From Phycomyces nitens (taxonomy: Eukaryota; Mucoromycota; Mucoromycetes; Mucorales; Phycomycetaceae), in contig JAHRBC010000005.1 of assembly GCA_022702545.1 (NCBI GenBank), forward strand, positions 186,001 to 250,000: a stretch of 64,000 nucleotides of DNA. The letters are read 5' to 3'. This document shows, in pieces, positions 34,220 to 46,205 of this stretch; within the stretch, counting starts at the first letter, position 1; the number at the start of each line of letters is the position of its first letter. The translations under genes and the position numbers were made by a program. Under the pieces are notes generated by a model. The model was not told where the DNA came from and searched no databases. It was given only the letters and a program-made list of their open reading frames with translations.

Positions 34220-35320
34220 TTATTGCCGTGTTGCAATCCACTTGGCAACACGCGCCTTCTGCTCTTTTGACAATTCAATGTGTCTACTTTCAACAGGACA
34301 AGAAGAAAAGTCAATGACCTTCATCTTCTTTTCCTTGCTCCTCTGGGCTTTCAACTCGCCCAAGTACTCCTCGACCTATATATCATAATCAAATTAATTA
34401 ATTATATGAAGCACATCAAATTTGCCCGAACAATATCTTACCAAAGGATGTCTGTTACTGGGAGTATAAACGGTATACTCCCGTTGCTCATCATCAGACT
34501 CAATGTCGGACAACATCTCTTTGTCCAAGAGATCCTCGACGGTCTCTCCATACTTGGACTCCAAGTTTGCCTTGTCTGCCAAATGCAGCCTCTTGTAGGC
34601 TTCGAGGATCTATTTCAAAATCAAGTATTAGAAGTATGAAAACAAATATTATATTATACTAACTCTTGTTTTTCTCGTACGTCTACGAGAAGACTGGTTT
34701 CGCTTAGCTAACTTTTCTGGCGAGGTGTTAGCTCTGTTTAGCTTGTACAAGATGTGCCGTCTTGTTTTTTCCTCTATGACTGCAGACGCAAGAGGCTGTC
34801 CTTCAGGCTGCTGGTGAATGTACATCCAGACCTTGTCTGCAATAGGCCGGTTGGATGAAGAGAGTGCCCCCTCATTCATTGTCAATGGTGTAGACACCAA
34901 GACATTCCTTGTCTCTGATCGTATGAGACGCTATATGACATAGGGTAAGTAATTCATCAATATAAAATTAATATTTATATATAGATATCCTACTGAGACC
35001 GATGGAAGTCGATACTTCATATACATCTGTGGTAGTGGAGCTTGATGGGGGGAAACTTGGCTACTGTTGCCATTCGAGTTCTTGAGGGATTCCATCCCTT
35101 GATGGACCTGCTGCAACAGGACATGCGACTCATTCAGTCTTGTCTGAAGAGCCGACAGGTTTGACAACACTGCGCCGTCCTGTTCAGCATTGTTGCTTGG
35201 AGCAGGAAGGATCGTCTGCATCACGGTTCCTGCTGGTCTAGTGCCACTAGTCTTACCAATCGACTTCTTGGTAGTCGACTTGTAGGTCTTTTTAGAGCTT
35301 GATGATATAAATTGAGACAT
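34220..35320 (-). CDS. E4 gene B: accessory protein, about 305 aa
   Basis: Minus-strand exons 35320-34994, 34930-34664, 34609-34442 and 34375-34220 (327, 267, 168, 156 nt) are all in phase 0. The N-terminus is Ser/Lys-rich (SSSSKKTYKSTTKKS). Exon 2 ends in a strongly basic stretch (RNQSSRRRTRKTR), exon 3 has the acidic block MLSDIESDDE, and the end is VAKWIATRQ. Compared with the others it lacks the WRSDE signature at the exon 3 border (NRHPL instead), and exon 2 is 39 nt shorter. Intron positions are otherwise the same, so homology is well supported. Function unknown. Confidence 0.83.
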
Positions 35321-35733
35321 TGAATACTAGAAAAATATATTAAAGTGTGAGGTTCGTTGATTATGAATATCTATTTTCCAATAGATTTTGAAATATTCCG
35401 TAAATAATACATACATGAGAAAGTAATTAAAAGTAATTAAAAAATATACTTCTTTCTAAAGAGGTTTTATAGTATTTTGATCTTTGCTTACATTATGCTG
35501 TCAGGTATACTTAGTAATCTGCTTCAACTGGCTAATCCATTTAATTTGCTTGCACTGACTAATCCATTTGTAATATTTGGGCTCTGTTTCAAAAATACAA
35601 ATCGTTTTATTAAGTGGGCTTATTAGTTCCACGTCACGTTCGGGACACTCAATATTGCCGTTGATCTCTATTGGATTTTTGCTTTCAACCTTTGTTCGTT
35701 TCTTTTCTTTTCCTTTCCTTTACTTTTCGGCAT

Positions 35734-36335
35734 GGTAAGCATCATTCTCTTTTAAATTTTTTTTACTCATCATGACCTTATATTTGTCCAGATATTCTTT
35801 TCTATATCCATACAAGGGCTGCTGGTTTATGTCAATAACTCTGGTATACTGGTAATGTTCTTTTTATTATCTCATTCAGTTTCCACAAGCTCATTGCTCT
35901 GCTTAGTAATTCACGGCCTCCCATTACAAACAAATACAGAGGAGCACTTTGCTGTATATTATGGTATGATGACACTCTTTTATATACTAGGCATGCTTTA
36001 TTAACATTCGTTCCATTCATTAGAATTTTTCGGTCATCTGGTATGTGCCGATTCCATGTCATCTGGTCAGTAATTGTGTCCGTTATACCCATTACCAAGT
36101 AAGTATACAACCTTTCAGCCCTTATATCACTTTACTAATCTATTATGTAATAGATGTAATCAAAATATTCTTCATCTGGTCGGCCATTGCGCCCATTACA
36201 CTGATTACCAAGTAAGTATATAATCACTCAACGTTTATATTATTTTCCTGACATATTCTTAATAGATATTACCGAAATTTTCTATATCATTTATCAAAGT
36301 ATTCAAGTTTTCTCGATATAAATACCAATGTAAGT
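35734..36335 (+). other. E4 gene C: candidate micro-exon unit
   Basis: An ATG at 35734-35736 is followed directly by a donor (GTAAGC), with intron 35737-35791. From 35792 the frame stays open 70 codons to a TAA at 36002-36004. This gives a possible 71-residue peptide with hydrophobic stretches (VMFFLLSHS, MTLFYILGML). Downstream, two similar exons each end in ATTACCAA followed by GTAAGTATA (about 36097 and 36210), then a third exon ends near 36330 with GTAAGTATTG. Position and strand are the same as in E2, E3 and E6. Coding status is unproven. Confidence 0.4.
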
Positions 36336-37012
36336 ATTGTTGTTTTATTCAAATTATTTTACAGTCTGCTAAAATAAACCCATGAAAATTATCTAGCCAC
36401 CCTCTTTTTTTCAAAAGAAAATAAACACCCACGTAAGCAGTGCCGCAGCAAGTAACAAAGGAAGGTAGGGGGTCTAGTAGACCAGGGTAACCCATATATT
36501 CTCCGGATGAGTAAAAGAATACCCATCCAATTGAGAAAAGGGCAAGGCTAGCATATTAGGCAATAAAAGTAGGAGTGAGTAGAGATGAGAACGAATAGAA
36601 ATCATTAGGAAAACTTTTTATCCAATAAAAACTATTATAAACTACATCTTTGGCCTGTATCTGCCATGAATTCATACCGAATTCATACTGAATCCTATGA
36701 GGACACTGCTTTAATATTGAAAAGAGCAACCTATATAAAGTAATTTAAAGAACTGAATCCTTCGGGGCTAGAAAATATGGGACGAAAAAAAAAGAAACCC
36801 CCCAATTTTCGTGACAAAAAAAAGCACAAAAAAAATAACCCACCTTTTGCTTTTTGCGCTTTGACGTTTCAGTATACTGATTGGAATCATTCAGACAACG
36901 AATCCTAAAAATTTAATATTGAAAAATTTGGCAAATATTATATCAAATCTTTATCATTCAGTCAAGAATTTTATAAATATCAGTATACTAAAATGGCCCT
37001 TCTTTTGCAGTG
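36336..37012 (+). other. E4 right terminal region
   Basis: No gene is seen. A motif TATCCAATAAAAACTATT (36615) recurs in similar form at 51410 and 51612. The stretch ends in the right TIR. Confidence 0.5.
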
Positions 37013-37015
37013 TTA

Positions 37016-37693
37016 CTACCCGTACCTTTTTTTTCTCATCCACCTCCTATACACAACAAAGTACCACACGCGTCATTTTGATATGTGTGTTGTGGGCACC
37101 TTCAGTTTCGACCATGAAGCCGGACTAAGGGCCCGGACATGTAGGAGGTGTTGGAGGCTGGGCTAGCCCGAGTAAGAAGTCCGAGCCGAGTGAGTTGGGC
37201 GGGTTTCCAGTGAGGTGATGTTGGCAGGGCAATCCCCGAGTTTCTATATTTTTCTTTCTTCCCAGTCTTTTCCCGTTTTTATTCTATCACATTTATTTAT
37301 TTCCTTTTTTATATTATTTCCTTTTCTATTTCTTTTGTGAATCCTTGACACCTTCTTGCAGGATAGCACCATTTTACACTTTAAACAATTGTCTTTGTAC
37401 AATGTACTTCTTCCATTGTTTACCTTTATTATTTTTACAATATTTTTATACTATACTTTATCACACTTGTCTAGAGTTGCATCATTTTATTCACTTATTT
37501 CTTTATTCTTTGCTTTACATTGACTGCAATGGCACAATTCCATCCATTTATTTTATTATTTTTGGTTATTCTTTTTTGATTCTGAATGTCTATAAAAGAC
37601 ATTCAGTTTTCAATCAATAAAACATATCTTTCATTGGGTTTAATACTGGTTCTATTTTATTTTATTTGTACCTTTCGATCTCTGAAGAGCAGT
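37016..37693. other. Right flank of E4: GC-richer patch and perfect hairpin
   Basis: Continuation of the target locus of E4. From about 37080 to 37230 it is markedly GC-richer than its surroundings. At 37582-37606 a perfect 10-bp stem (CTGAATGTCT with loop ATAAA) is followed by CAATAAAA. I see no coding gene. It may be a stable RNA or a fragment of an unrecognised short repeat. Confidence 0.35.
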
Positions 37694-39379
37694 CACTATG
37701 GCGGAAAAAACGGTAGCTAACTACTGTTTTGGTAGCATTACTACCGTTTTTTCCCACCAAAAAAAATGGTAGTAAAGACTCTGTATAAGGCAATTTCAGT
37801 AGCTGTTATCGTTTTTTTAGTGCAAAAAAAAGGGTAGTTATGAGGCAGGAATAGGCACAGCTGCCATTTTTTTTATCCAACCAAAATCGTTTCTTTATAT
37901 ACTATAGCCTCTCTTTTATATTACTTTATATACTAGCACCCATTCTTTTTTTACTGCCATTTATTTGAAATAATGGTTTATTTTTTATTATAATTTTGAT
38001 TTATTTCAAATAATATTAAAATATATATAATAATAATATAGAAACATACCAAAAGCAAATACTATTTAATATTATAAAACGTATATGGTACAAACCTTTT
38101 ACTCAATCTATACACGATGCCAACAACATGTTGTTATGACTTGGAAGGCCTTTGGTCTTCATCAATTGCTATAAAGATATTGTGGTCAGAGAATGAAGCA
38201 ATCAAATAAACCGAGCATATTGTTTTGGATAGCATACCAGTATATATTGTGCTTGTTAATCGGTATACCAAGCATCTCTTGAATTAATGCCACTATATGA
38301 AATGTACAGATGTAAATACTAGATGCAGTAGAAGGAGAATAGAGAATGCGCAATATGATTAATTAAAGAGTGTAAACATATTATAATATTCTTACCATAG
38401 AAAATATATTGCTGTAAAGTCAGCTCATAAGATTTAAAACTAATTCAAATATAATGGTAGTTGGCAGAATGAGTACATCATTAAGAAAACAATATGCATA
38501 TTCTACAGAGATTCCCAGGTGGGGAGGTGGGGAACGACAAACTTTAGTGTAATATAGCTGTAAAAAATTTTCACCTTTTTTTAGTGTCTGAAAAATTATG
38601 AGATGAGTGTTTCATTCCTTGATTAAAGATAGCAGACTTGAAGATGTGGTATACAAGATTCCAATCGGATGTTTATGTCATTGACAACCTTACATAAGGG
38701 AGGGTCATTTAGTTTTACTTCAAAAAAGTAGAGCAAAGAAAAGAAAAGAAATATAAACTAACCTCGGCATAATACAGCTATAAAAAAATTTCATTTTTTG
38801 GTGCTTGAAAAAGGGCGAGATGTGTGTTTCATTCCTAGATTAAAAACAACAGAGCTGAAGATGTGGTATACAAGATGCCAATCGGGCATTTATTAAGGTG
38901 GCAATCTTACGTGATGGAGAGTTATTCGATTTTATTTCAAAGGAGAGGACCAAAGCAAAGATAAAACAGCTAAAGGAAAAGAGGAAAAGAAAAAGTGTGC
39001 TAAAACATATACTAAAAATATGAGAGAACCAATAAGAGCAGCCTAAAGAATATTAAAGCCCTGGTCTGTTTCTCTTTGATGAAGGCTCATTGCTCATTCC
39101 TAGTGGTGTAAACCTATATCAAACAGTAGAAATATTATATTAATATTAAATTGAGAATAGATGAGCAACAAAAAAGCTCTAACTTATTGTACATCTGTCA
39201 TGATTGGGGATTCAGCCTCGTCATCCATTTGAAATACCTCATCTTCCGAAAGAAAAGAACTGCTTGCTCTTTCCTGCTATAACATAATAAAAATATTGTA
39301 TTAATTATAATGTATATTCAAATGTTTGTTAATTAATAAACTTGCCTGGCTGTTCTCTGCCATTTTTCTCTTACGAGTC

Positions 39380-42300
39380 TGGTTTGTACTCTTAAAGGTG
39401 TCTCAGAGAATATTCTTGGCACACCACATTCTTTTGCACTTGTAAATGTGGAGTGCTATTGTCCTAGCCGTGCCTCACTGGCCACAATCATTGATGACAG
39501 GTATGTTGATTTTGTCATCATTGACCAAGAAGTGTCTTCGCTGCTATTGTTATTATTAGTCAAATAATCTCTTACCTATCCATAGAAAGATACTACGGCT
39601 AAGAAATCGGCAGTTATCTACCGTTTTGGTCACATAACTACCGTTTTTTTGGTGGGGCAAAACGGTGGATATGACCCTGTGTAAGGCGAATTTGGTAGTA
39701 GCTACCATTTTTATAGTGGCGAAAATCGGCAGATAACTACCGTTTTGGTCACATAACTACCGTTTTTCTTCACTAAAAAAACAGTAGTTATCTGCCGTTT
39801 TGGTAACATTGCTACCGTTTGTTTGGTGGGGCAAAACGGTGGATATGACCCTGTGTAAGGCGAGTTTGGTAGTAGCTACCGTTTTTGCTAATAAAAAAAC
39901 GGCAGATAACTACCGTTTTGGTAACATAACTACCGTTTTTTTATCCAACCAAAAATGCTTCCGTTATACACTATAACCTCTCTTTTATAGTACTCTATTT
40001 GATAATGGGTTCTGCTATTCTTTTACAACCATTCTTTTGAAAGAATGGTTTATTCTTTATTATAGAATGTCTTGATTTAATTCATACCGTATTTTGCGCA
40101 CAATTATTATAGAAAAATACTTAAAACTAATGCTATTTAATATTATAAAACATATATAGTACAAACCTTTGTTATAAGCTATACACGCATAATAATACTA
40201 CGTTGATATACATTAGATGATCCTTAGCATTCATCAATTGCTAAAAATTCATTGTGGTTAGAAAAAGAAGCGATCATATAAACCTAGTACATTATTTTGT
40301 ATTGCTTACAAGTATATATTATGCTTGTCAATTACTATACCATGCCTCTTGTTTTGAATGATTATACTGAAAGGGATCTCCAGAAATAAACACTATATGT
40401 AATAGGAGGTCAATAGAATATGTACTGAAAAATGAGTTGAAGAATAATATAATTATTAGACAATCGTCTTACCATAGAAAATCAACTTTGGCATATTCAA
40501 ATCATATGATTCAAAACTGATTCGAATCTCATTGTAGCAAACAGAGTAATCAGCTCATTAGAAAAGAAAAGTGTATATCTTACAGAGATTGCCAAGTGTA
40601 AAAAGGACAAACCGTATTGTAATATAGCCGTAAAAAGTTTTCGCTCTTTTGTTTCTGGGGGAAAAAAGAGCGAGCTGCATTTCATTCCTAAATCAAAGGT
40701 AATCGAGCTAAAGATGGTTCAATCGGGATGTCAATCAGGTGTTTATAACCGTGCCGATCTTACATGAAGGAGGCTCATTTGGTTTTAATTCAAAGAGTCA
40801 TTGCAAAGACAAGACAAGAGAAGCAAAAAGAAAAAGAAAAAGAAAGCACACTAAGCATATGCTAAAAATGCAACGGGGCCAATAAGAGTTGCCTAAAAGA
40901 ACAATCTTAAACCCTTGTTTTATTGCTTAGCACTTACACAATACTCGTTTTTGGCGGTATAGAGCTATATTAAAGAGTAGAAATATTATATTGGCATTAG
41001 ATTAGCAATAGATGATCAACAAAGCAATCACCCATTGCACATCTGTCATGATTGCTAATTCGACGCCATCACCAAGTTGCAACATCTCATCTTCAAAAGA
41101 AAAGAACGACTTGCACTTTGCTGCTATATTGTGATAAATAATATTGTATTAACTATAATGTGTATTCAAAACATATATTAAAGAGTCAACTTACTTTATT
41201 ATTCTTTATTATTTATTTATGAGCTTGGTTATTGATTGTAAAGCCTTTTCCAAGTCTTTTGGTGCACAGCATTCTATAATATTTATATTGATTCTGTGAT
41301 AGACCATTATATTATTTTATGGCCATAGGATAGTGTTCTCGTCAATTAAATAGTGTTTGATAATATAAGACCATGCTTTTAGTTGATGCCGCGATTCATA
41401 GTCAAAGGATGGTTTGAGAAAAATATTAACAAAAACAAAGGTTATTCTCTAGGGTTCTCTTGTGTCGTATTTTTTGATCTTAATGATAAAGCATATTATG
41501 TAAATGAAGTTTACTCTTTTCTTTGAGACTACCACCTGTATCAATTGCTAACTTACCAAGCTAATCAAGGTATTTGTCCAATAGATCCCTTTTTATACCA
41601 AATATCCATTTATAATAAATGAAAAATATATACAAACCAAACACTTTAACAAACTATTGACTTTTGAATGTCCCTTTGGGTTGATCAATCTTCATTTGAC
41701 TGCAAAGGTATTTGGTAAAAATATTAATAAAATAGCTTGCTGTCCGATACTTGCCAAGCATGGATAATAACCATATCCTTTACATTGTGAACAAAGGAAT
41801 GGCCCTTGTATCTTAATATAACTTTTGCGTTGCCAGATAAAATAAAAACACAAGTTAAATCATAGTATAGTATTTTATTGTTGTTACAATCGATTATTAC
41901 CTTTTCCATAAGATACACTTTAAGAATCTGCGCAACTTACTTTCCCAACAAGTTTATAGCAAGACTATATCTCGGTCTCTTATAAACTATTCAAAATTAC
42001 CTGACACACCTTTTTTCATATAATAAATTGCCGAGGCCCATTACAAAGCTGTTCCACTCAATTCATAGAGAGAATTATAAGTAAATGGGATAAGCTCATT
42101 AGATACTTTGAAATTCGCGGCTATATCAATATAGCAATGAGTATGTATCATAATATTAAACTTTTGTAACCACATACATATACTAAAGCTCGTTTTTGGG
42201 ATATTTTCAATGGGAGAAGTGGTGACCAACTGTGTAAGCTTTTCAGTCAATTTTTCTATTTAAATATTAATGTTATACATGGCATAAGAATAGTATAAAT

Positions 42301-44190
42301 GAAGTTCTGTTTAGTTATTACCTGTGACATACTGATTTGAATGCTATGGAGGTTGATTTTTCCACTGTCATTGTTAATGTCCATCATTGGACGGATTCAA
42401 CTTTGCATTCTTCATTTAAATACCCAATCGGCAAGATTAGCACCAACAATCACCACCCAACACCCCCTTGTCCTTGTAGAAAATAAATATAGTATTAGTA
42501 AAAACACAAAGTAAGAATCACTTGCTATTTGTACATGCTTACCTAGTAATCACAATATAACTAATGAAAACCAGCTCATTAGTATTGTTCATCTCTACTT
42601 TTAGTATAGAGATTAAGACTCTAGTCAATACTTTATTACTTTAGAAAAAACTCATGAAGGAGCACAGCATTGCAAACGATGACTTGTATGTAGCAGAAAT
42701 AAAGTAGCAGCCCGTACTTTGTACAACGGGCTATATACTACAACCGACATTTGCAGTTGTTAATGTAGATGACGTCCAACATCAACGACTCAATCAATAC
42801 CTACCAGACGGAAATAATTCTATTTTATTGCACTGTACTACATATTCAAGAATAATTGACGCGTCACCATGAGTAGCCTCTCTATTCTATAATTCATTCT
42901 TTATAATGCCCTCTCTATACTTCTTTATATTATTATATGGACACCAAATAAAATAAAGCAGCTAATAATGTCAAAAACAAAAATTCGGTTTCAAAAAACG
43001 GTAGTTATGTTACCATTTCGTTCACACAGGACAAAAATTATTTTTCTCAAGAATGCGCAACATCTTCAACACCAAATAAAATGCTCATTTCGATAAACAA
43101 GGTTGCCTAAAAATTTACGAGCCCTTTCTATGGTACTACAACTACCTCATTGCCAGATGAAAAGAGATTCCATGCGACTTTTATGAATCGGCATCGATGA
43201 CATTACCTTTCAACCACAATCTGCGGAGAAAAAGCAGTCTAAAATCAGAAAAAACGGCAGTTATGTTACCGTTTCGGTAGCTGTTCCCACTCCTCTTGCC
43301 GTAGTGAGAGTAATTGGAGTATACTCCAAGCCTATCAGGTCGAGGTCAAAGGGCAGTAGAAACGTCAGTTTGCTTGTTGAGCACTTTGCTGTTCATAACT
43401 TTGTCAGTTCAGCAAACAGCTCTCAGAATTATCCTTGTACAAGTCAGCCATCCACATATAATGAAGCAAGTTTCTTAGATCTTCCAGATAGTGTAAGTGC
43501 TCCCCAGCTATGGGAGCCATTCAACTGACATGCCAGCTTGAATGATGATGACGTGGAAGGTGTCAGCAGCCCTGTTGTCAAGAATACTTTGGCAAAGTAC
43601 TATGTGTGAAACAGTGTTATGAACAGTATTGAACTTGATGACCCAATGATTGTTGTTGCTTCTTGTCTTTGGAAAAATTCAACCGTGCATGCTTCATGAA
43701 TGTACCGAAGAATAAAAAACGAGACCAGACGTGGCAATCATCATGTGATGTTTACCTGTCCATACAGAAAGTGAGTATTGGTATTATTCAAAATACAAAA
43801 TAGAGATCACTCGCATTTTTTATATTTTTATCTAGCCGTTGCAATATAACTATTCAAAGCTGATTTGTTGGCACTGTGGAATTTTATTTTGAGCATAAAG
43901 AGGTTGATGGCACACCACACTTTCTGGCATTCGTTGAAGTGATGAAAGAGCATGGTACAGCAGCCCATGACTCTTCTGTGCCAATTGTAATACAGTGGTC
44001 ACACAGCTCAACTAGACAAACAACCCAGCCAAAATATGCCGTTATCAATGTGGATAACATTCAGCATCAAGTTGGGCTCATCCAGTACCCTCCAAGTGTT
44101 AATCAGTTCTTTGTCATTGCACCATATTATGTGTTTAATGAAAATCTGTATGTGACCAGAGGCAACTGTGCCACTTTATTACAATTTTCC
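39380..44190 (+). pseudogene. D2 gene remnant, split by D3
   Basis: One exon-like piece at about 39386-39520 (reading HSFALVNVECYCPSRASL) ends at a donor after IIDDR. After D3 a second piece from 43310 reads VYSKPIRSRSKG and on to WEPFN, where a TGA follows (43526-43528). A third from about 43870 reads VEFYFEHKEVDGTPHFLAF and NVDNIQHQVGLIQYPPS. D4 holds the same pieces inverted, including the stop after WEPFN. The protein is unidentified. Its order and C-terminal position resemble a gene on the strand opposite the lost transposase. Confidence 0.6.
39591..43306 (-). mobile_element. D3: CACTA-type element, inverted copy of D1
   Basis: Termini are TACTACGGC (first base mutated from C) and GCCGTAGTG; the 3-bp TSD is AGA (39588-39590, 43307-43309). 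It is 3716 bp, shorter than D1 mainly because its subterminal array (39600-39960) has one 175-bp unit fewer. The uninterrupted target is visible in D4 near 45808 (GGAAAAAGTAATT in reverse complement). No transposase core; short frames at 41724-41918 and 40497-40685 are conserved with D1 but unrecognised. Confidence 0.9.
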
Positions 44191-44277
44191 TTTTCTTTTT
44201 TCTTTACTTACACTACGGCGGAAGGACCAGTAGCTGTGCCGAAAACGGTAGCATAACTACTGTTTTTTATGATTTTT

Positions 44278-44911
44278 GAGCACTTTATCTCCGCAGATTG
44301 TGGTTGAAAGGTAATGTCATCGATGCCAATTCATAAAAGTCGCATGGAATGTCTTTTCATCAGGCAATGAGGTAGTTGTAGTACCATAGAAAGGGCTCGT
44401 AAGTTTTTAGGCAACGTTATTTATTGAAATGAGCATTTTATTTGGTGTTGACGATGTTGCGCATTTTTGAGAAAAATAATTTTTCGCCTGTGTGAACAAA
44501 ACGGTAGCATAACTACCGTTTTTTTGAAACCAATTTTTTGTTTTCGATATTATTAGCCATTTTATTTTATATTATATGACATTAATATTTATTAGAGCAC
44601 TTTATCTCCGCAGATTGTGGTTGAAAGGTAATGTCATCGATCCCGAATCATAAAAGTTGCATGGAATGTCTTTTCATCAGGCAATGAGGTAGTTGTAGTA
44701 CCATAGAAAGGGCTCGTAAGTTTTTAGGCAACCTTGTTTATTGAAATGAGCATTTTATTTGGTGTTAAAGATGTTGCGCATTTTTGAGAAAAATAATTTT
44801 TCGCCTGTGTGAACAAAACGGTAGTTATGCTACCGTTTTTTTGAAACAATTTTTTTGTTTTTGACATTATTAGCCATTTTATTTTATTTTATTTGGTATT
44901 GATATTTATAA
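44278..44911. repeat. 317-bp tandem duplication in the left end of D4
   Basis: Two copies start GAGCACTTTATCTCCGCAG at 44278 and 44595, each running through GGTTGAAAGGTAATGTCATC and ending in an AATATTTAT-like stretch. The same unit occurs once in D1 (from about 6767) and in D3. Confidence 0.88.
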
Positions 44912-44937
44912 AGAAAGAAAAAAGAAAAAGAAAATTT

Positions 44938-46030
44938 TTATAAAGTGGCAAGATTACCCCTGGTCACATGCAGATTGTTATTAAACACATAATATGATGC
45001 AATGATAAAGAACTGATTACTACTCGGAGGGTACTGGATGAGCCCAACTTGATGCTGAATGTCATCCACATTAACAGCATATTTTGGCTGGGTTGTTTGT
45101 CCAGTTGAGCTGTGTGACCGCCGTATTACGATTGGCACAGATGAGTCATGGGCTGCTGTACCATGCTCTTTCATCACTTCAACAAATGCCAGAAAGTGCG
45201 GTGTGCCATCAACCTCTTTATGCTCAAAATAAAATTCCACGGTGCCAACAAACCAGCTTTGAATAGTTATATTGCGACGGCTAGATAAAAATATAAAAAA
45301 TGCGAGTGATCTCTATTTTGTATTTTGACTAATACCAATACTCACTTTCTGTATGGACAGGTGAACATCACATGATGATTGCCACGTCTGGTCTCATTTT
45401 TTATTCTTCGGTACATACATGAAGAATGTATGGTTGAATTTTTCCAAAGATGAGAAGCAACAACAATCGTCAGGTCATCAAGTTCAATACTGTCCATACC
45501 ACTGTTTCACACATAGTACTTTGCCAAAGTATTCTTGACAACAGGGCTGCTGACACCTTCCAAGTCATCATCATTCAAACTGGCATGTCAGTTGAATGGC
45601 TCCCATAGCTGGGCAGCACTTACACCATCTGGAAGATCTAAGAAACTTGCTTCATTATATGTGGACGGCTGACTTGTACTAGGATAATTCTGAGAGCTGT
45701 TTGCTGAACTGACAAAGCTATGAACAGCAAAGCGCTCAACAAGCAAACTGGCATTTCTACCGCCCTTCAAGTTTGACGTGATAAGCTTGGAGTATACTCT
45801 AATTACTTTTTCCATGGGTAGGTAAGAGATTATTTGACTATTAATAGCAACAGCAGCAAAGACACTTCTTGGTCAATGATGACAAAATCAACGTACCTGT
45901 CATCAATGATTGTGGCCAGTGAGGCACGGCTAGGACAATAGCACTCCACATTTACAAGTGCAAAAGAATGTGGTGTGCCAAGAATCTTCTTCAAGACACC
46001 TTTAAGAGTGCAAACCAGACTTGTAAGAGA
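44938..46030 (-). pseudogene. D4 gene remnant (unidentified element protein)
   Basis: Minus-strand pieces: about 46022-45895 (GTPHSFALVNVECYCPSRAS), 45815-45588 (MEKVIRVYSKLIT to WEPFN, then TGA), a short piece ending HHVMFTCPYRK at a GTGAGT donor, and after a TAG acceptor RRNITIQSWFVGTVEFYF to the end at 44938. Several in-frame stops show decay. Because D2 has the same pieces and the same stop after WEPFN, that stop predates their separation. No recognised domain. Confidence 0.6.
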
Positions 46031-46124
46031 AAAATAGCAGAGAACAGCCAGGCAAGTTTATTAATTAACAAACATTTGAATATACATTATAATTAATACA
46101 ATATTTTTATTATGTTATAGCAGG

Positions 46125-46205
46125 AAAGAGCAAGCAGTTCTTTTCTTTCGGAAGATGAGGTATTTCAAACGGATGATGAGGCTGAATCCCCAATCATGAC
46201 AGATG
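46125..46205 (+). pseudogene. Acidic exon relic in D4
   Basis: The plus strand reads ERASSSFLSEDEVFQTDDE and on to AESPIMTDV. This resembles in character the acidic exon 3 of gene A in the E elements. Similar relics occur in D1 (about 8900-8970) and inverted in D2 and D3. It suggests the D elements descend from a two-gene element that lost its transposase core. Low certainty. Confidence 0.35.

Larger units (their letters stand above)
29947..37012 (+). mobile_element. E4: complete Tnp2 element with perfect 16-bp TIR
   Basis: The left end CACTGCAAAAGAAGGG and the right end are exact inverted repeats. The TSD is TTA (29944-29946, 37013-37015). It is 7066 bp long. It carries gene A, convergent gene B and a gene C region. 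It is the most diverged of the Tnp2 elements here at protein level but keeps the same architecture. The first 600 bp (29947-30552) hold no gene. Confidence 0.93.
37694..44210 (-). mobile_element. D2: truncated CACTA element, interrupted by D3
   Basis: It starts CACTATGGCGG (a C-to-T variant of CACTACGGCGG) followed by GGTAGC/GCTACC-rich subterminal DNA. It is the inverted copy of D4 from about 47832 back to 44935. It lacks its other terminus: it stops at 44210, where D4 begins. D3 lies inside it (39591-43306). Confidence 0.8.

Noticed and set aside
37080..37230. GC-richer patch considered as a tRNA or SINE
   Set aside because: I could not fold a cloverleaf or find A and B boxes in order, and there is no second copy in the window; left as unassigned.
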